In this document: piece by piece, positions 4,943 to 5,792 of the stretch
Numbering within the stretch: position 1 is the first letter of the stretch
Layout of the letters: each line of letters begins with the position of its first letter
From: Candidatus Odyssella thessalonicensis
Lineage (GTDB): Bacteria; Pseudomonadota; Alphaproteobacteria; Bin65
NCBI GenBank assembly: GCA_005240015.1
Contig: SBBV01000005.1
Span: 1-5,792 of the forward strand
Direction of reading: 5' to 3'
DNA length: 5,792 bases
Notes under the pieces: generated by a model
What the model saw: only the letters and a program-made list of their open reading frames with translations
Databases searched by the model: none
What the model was told of the DNA's origin: nothing
Translations under genes and position numbers: made by a program

Positions 4943-5792
4943 TCAGAGCAGCTTATGCCGATACGCGTGGGCCGTCGCCGCGGCCCGCGATCGGACACCG
5001 AGCTTGTTCAAGATGTTGCTGACGTGCCGGTCGACGGTCTTCTCGCTCAAGAATAATCCCGAGGCAATGGCCTTGTTGGTCTTGCCGGCTGCAACCATGC
5101 GTAGCACCTGCAACTCGCGCGAAGTGAGCCGATGACAATGGACCGACGGCGCCCCCCGGATGAGCGAATCCGCGCGGGCGACGTCCGGCGCCGCTCCGAG
5201 TCGCAAAAACGCGGCCCGGGCCGCATCCAGTTCCAGCGCGGCCCCCTCGGCGTCACCAAGCGCGCGGCAGGCCAATCCGATCAGCAGGCGCAGGCGCGCG
5301 GTCTCGTACGGCGCCTCGACCCGCCGCCACACGTCGAGTGCGCGACGCAGCGAACCGAGCGCGGCCCGCGCGTCACCTTCAGCCAATTCGACTGCCCCTC
5401 GAGCCTGCGCGGCCATCGCACCGAGCACACTGATATCGAAACTGCCCGCAATTTCTTCTAGCTCGCGGCAGGCGCGCTGCGCCTCTTCTCTATCGCCCGC
5501 TTCCAGCATGATTTCGATGTGCGCCGGCAGCAGCCGCGCGCGCTGCAGGCGATCCGTGGTGGCGCTCACGACGCGGCGGATCGCAGCGGCCGCCGCGGCG
5601 GTGCTTCCTTGGGCAATCCGCAACAGCGCTAAGCCGGGCTGCGGTTCCCAGCCCCATTGGCTTGCGTTTCGGTACGCCTCTTCGGCGGCACCGAACTCGC
5701 CGCGAAGCCGGTGCAGCTCCGCTTGCTGATAGAATGCGGCCGCGGCGGTCCGCTTGTCGACCATTGCCGCCGTGAAGCGCATCGCGCTAGCG
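4943..5792 (-). CDS. LuxR-type transcriptional regulator with TPR-like helical repeats (N-terminal part outside window)
   Basis: The minus-strand frame is open from the right edge to a TGA at 4943-4945. About 282 residues are visible, and the frame continues past the edge with no stop, so the Met at 5780-5782 need not be the start. Counting from that Met, residues 10-205 are Ala/Leu/Arg-rich helical hairpins (for example AELHRLRGEFGAAEEAYRNA and LLIGLACRALGDAEGAALEL) typical of TPR-like repeats. Residues 217-279 are a LuxR/GerE helix-turn-helix: LTSRELQVLRMVAAGKTNKAIA, then SEKTVDRHVSNILNKLG as the recognition-helix region. The protein probably binds DNA as a dimer, with the repeats taking a ligand or partner signal. 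From memory, similar proteins are around 540 residues with more TPRs at the N-terminus and no ATPase domain; that half would be off-window. There is no response-regulator receiver or autoinducer domain in the visible part. The membrane protein gene just downstream is a possible target or partner. Confidence 0.88.
   Translation of the reverse strand, partial: ASAMRFTAAMVDKRTAAAAFYQQAELHRLRGEFGAAEEAYRNASQWGWEPQPGLALLRIAQGSTAAAAAAIRRVVSATTDRLQRARLLPAHIEIMLEAGDREEAQRACRELEEIAGSFDISVLGAMAAQARGAVELAEGDARAALGSLRRALDVWRRVEAPYETARLRLLIGLACRALGDAEGAALELDAARAAFLRLGAAPDVARADSLIRGAPSVHCHRLTSRELQVLRMVAAGKTNKAIASGLFLSEKTVDRHVSNILNKLGVRSRAAATAHAYRHKLL

Noticed and set aside
4048..4998. 316-codon minus-strand frame overlapping the membrane gene and the luxR end
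   Set aside because: It is out of frame with the gene that has the strong Shine-Dalgarno and hydrophobic segments; its sequence is Arg/Gly-rich and not protein-like.

Overview
This window comes from a GC-rich alphaproteobacterium. The best evidence is the gene order ftsZ - lpxC - bamD - recN, which is the usual distal end of the division and cell-wall cluster in many Alphaproteobacteria, plus an FtsZ tail ending in the alphaproteobacterial-type peptide LEIPAFLRRQAN. A Rhodospirillales-like or related lineage fits the RecN and BamD sequences, but I cannot fix it further without a search.

Layout: 1-109 is the last 35 codons of ftsZ (+). The 252-nt gap that follows holds a strong intrinsic terminator (167-229) and a second hairpin (262-324) just before lpxC. 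lpxC (362-1255, +) is followed by a textbook terminator (1278-1316). bamD (1412-2257, +) encodes a lipoprotein of the outer-membrane assembly machine. The bamD-recN gap holds a long imperfect hairpin with a 9-nt tandem repeat, which looks like a dispersed intergenic repeat. recN (2430-4103, +) is complete. After recN the expected cluster ends. Two minus-strand genes converge on it: a six-helix membrane protein of unknown family (4134-4808) and, upstream of that on the same strand, the C-terminal half of a TPR/LuxR-type regulator that runs off the right edge (4943-5792). No intergenic stretch exceeds 300 nt.

The left part is core envelope and division biology: FtsZ (septal ring), LpxC (committed step of lipid A synthesis), BamD (outer-membrane protein insertion) and RecN (double-strand break repair). 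The two terminators suggest that ftsZ, lpxC and bamD are transcribed at least partly as separate units here. The right part looks accessory.

The most notable observation is inside lpxC. Zinc-ligand and catalytic residues are all present and align with E. coli LpxC, but about 27 residues between them are missing in frame, including the near-invariant PExPIMDGSAAPF motif. This is either a damaged or unusual essential enzyme or an assembly collapse across a short repeat. I did not see a convincing undescribed multi-gene system; the remaining findings are modest.
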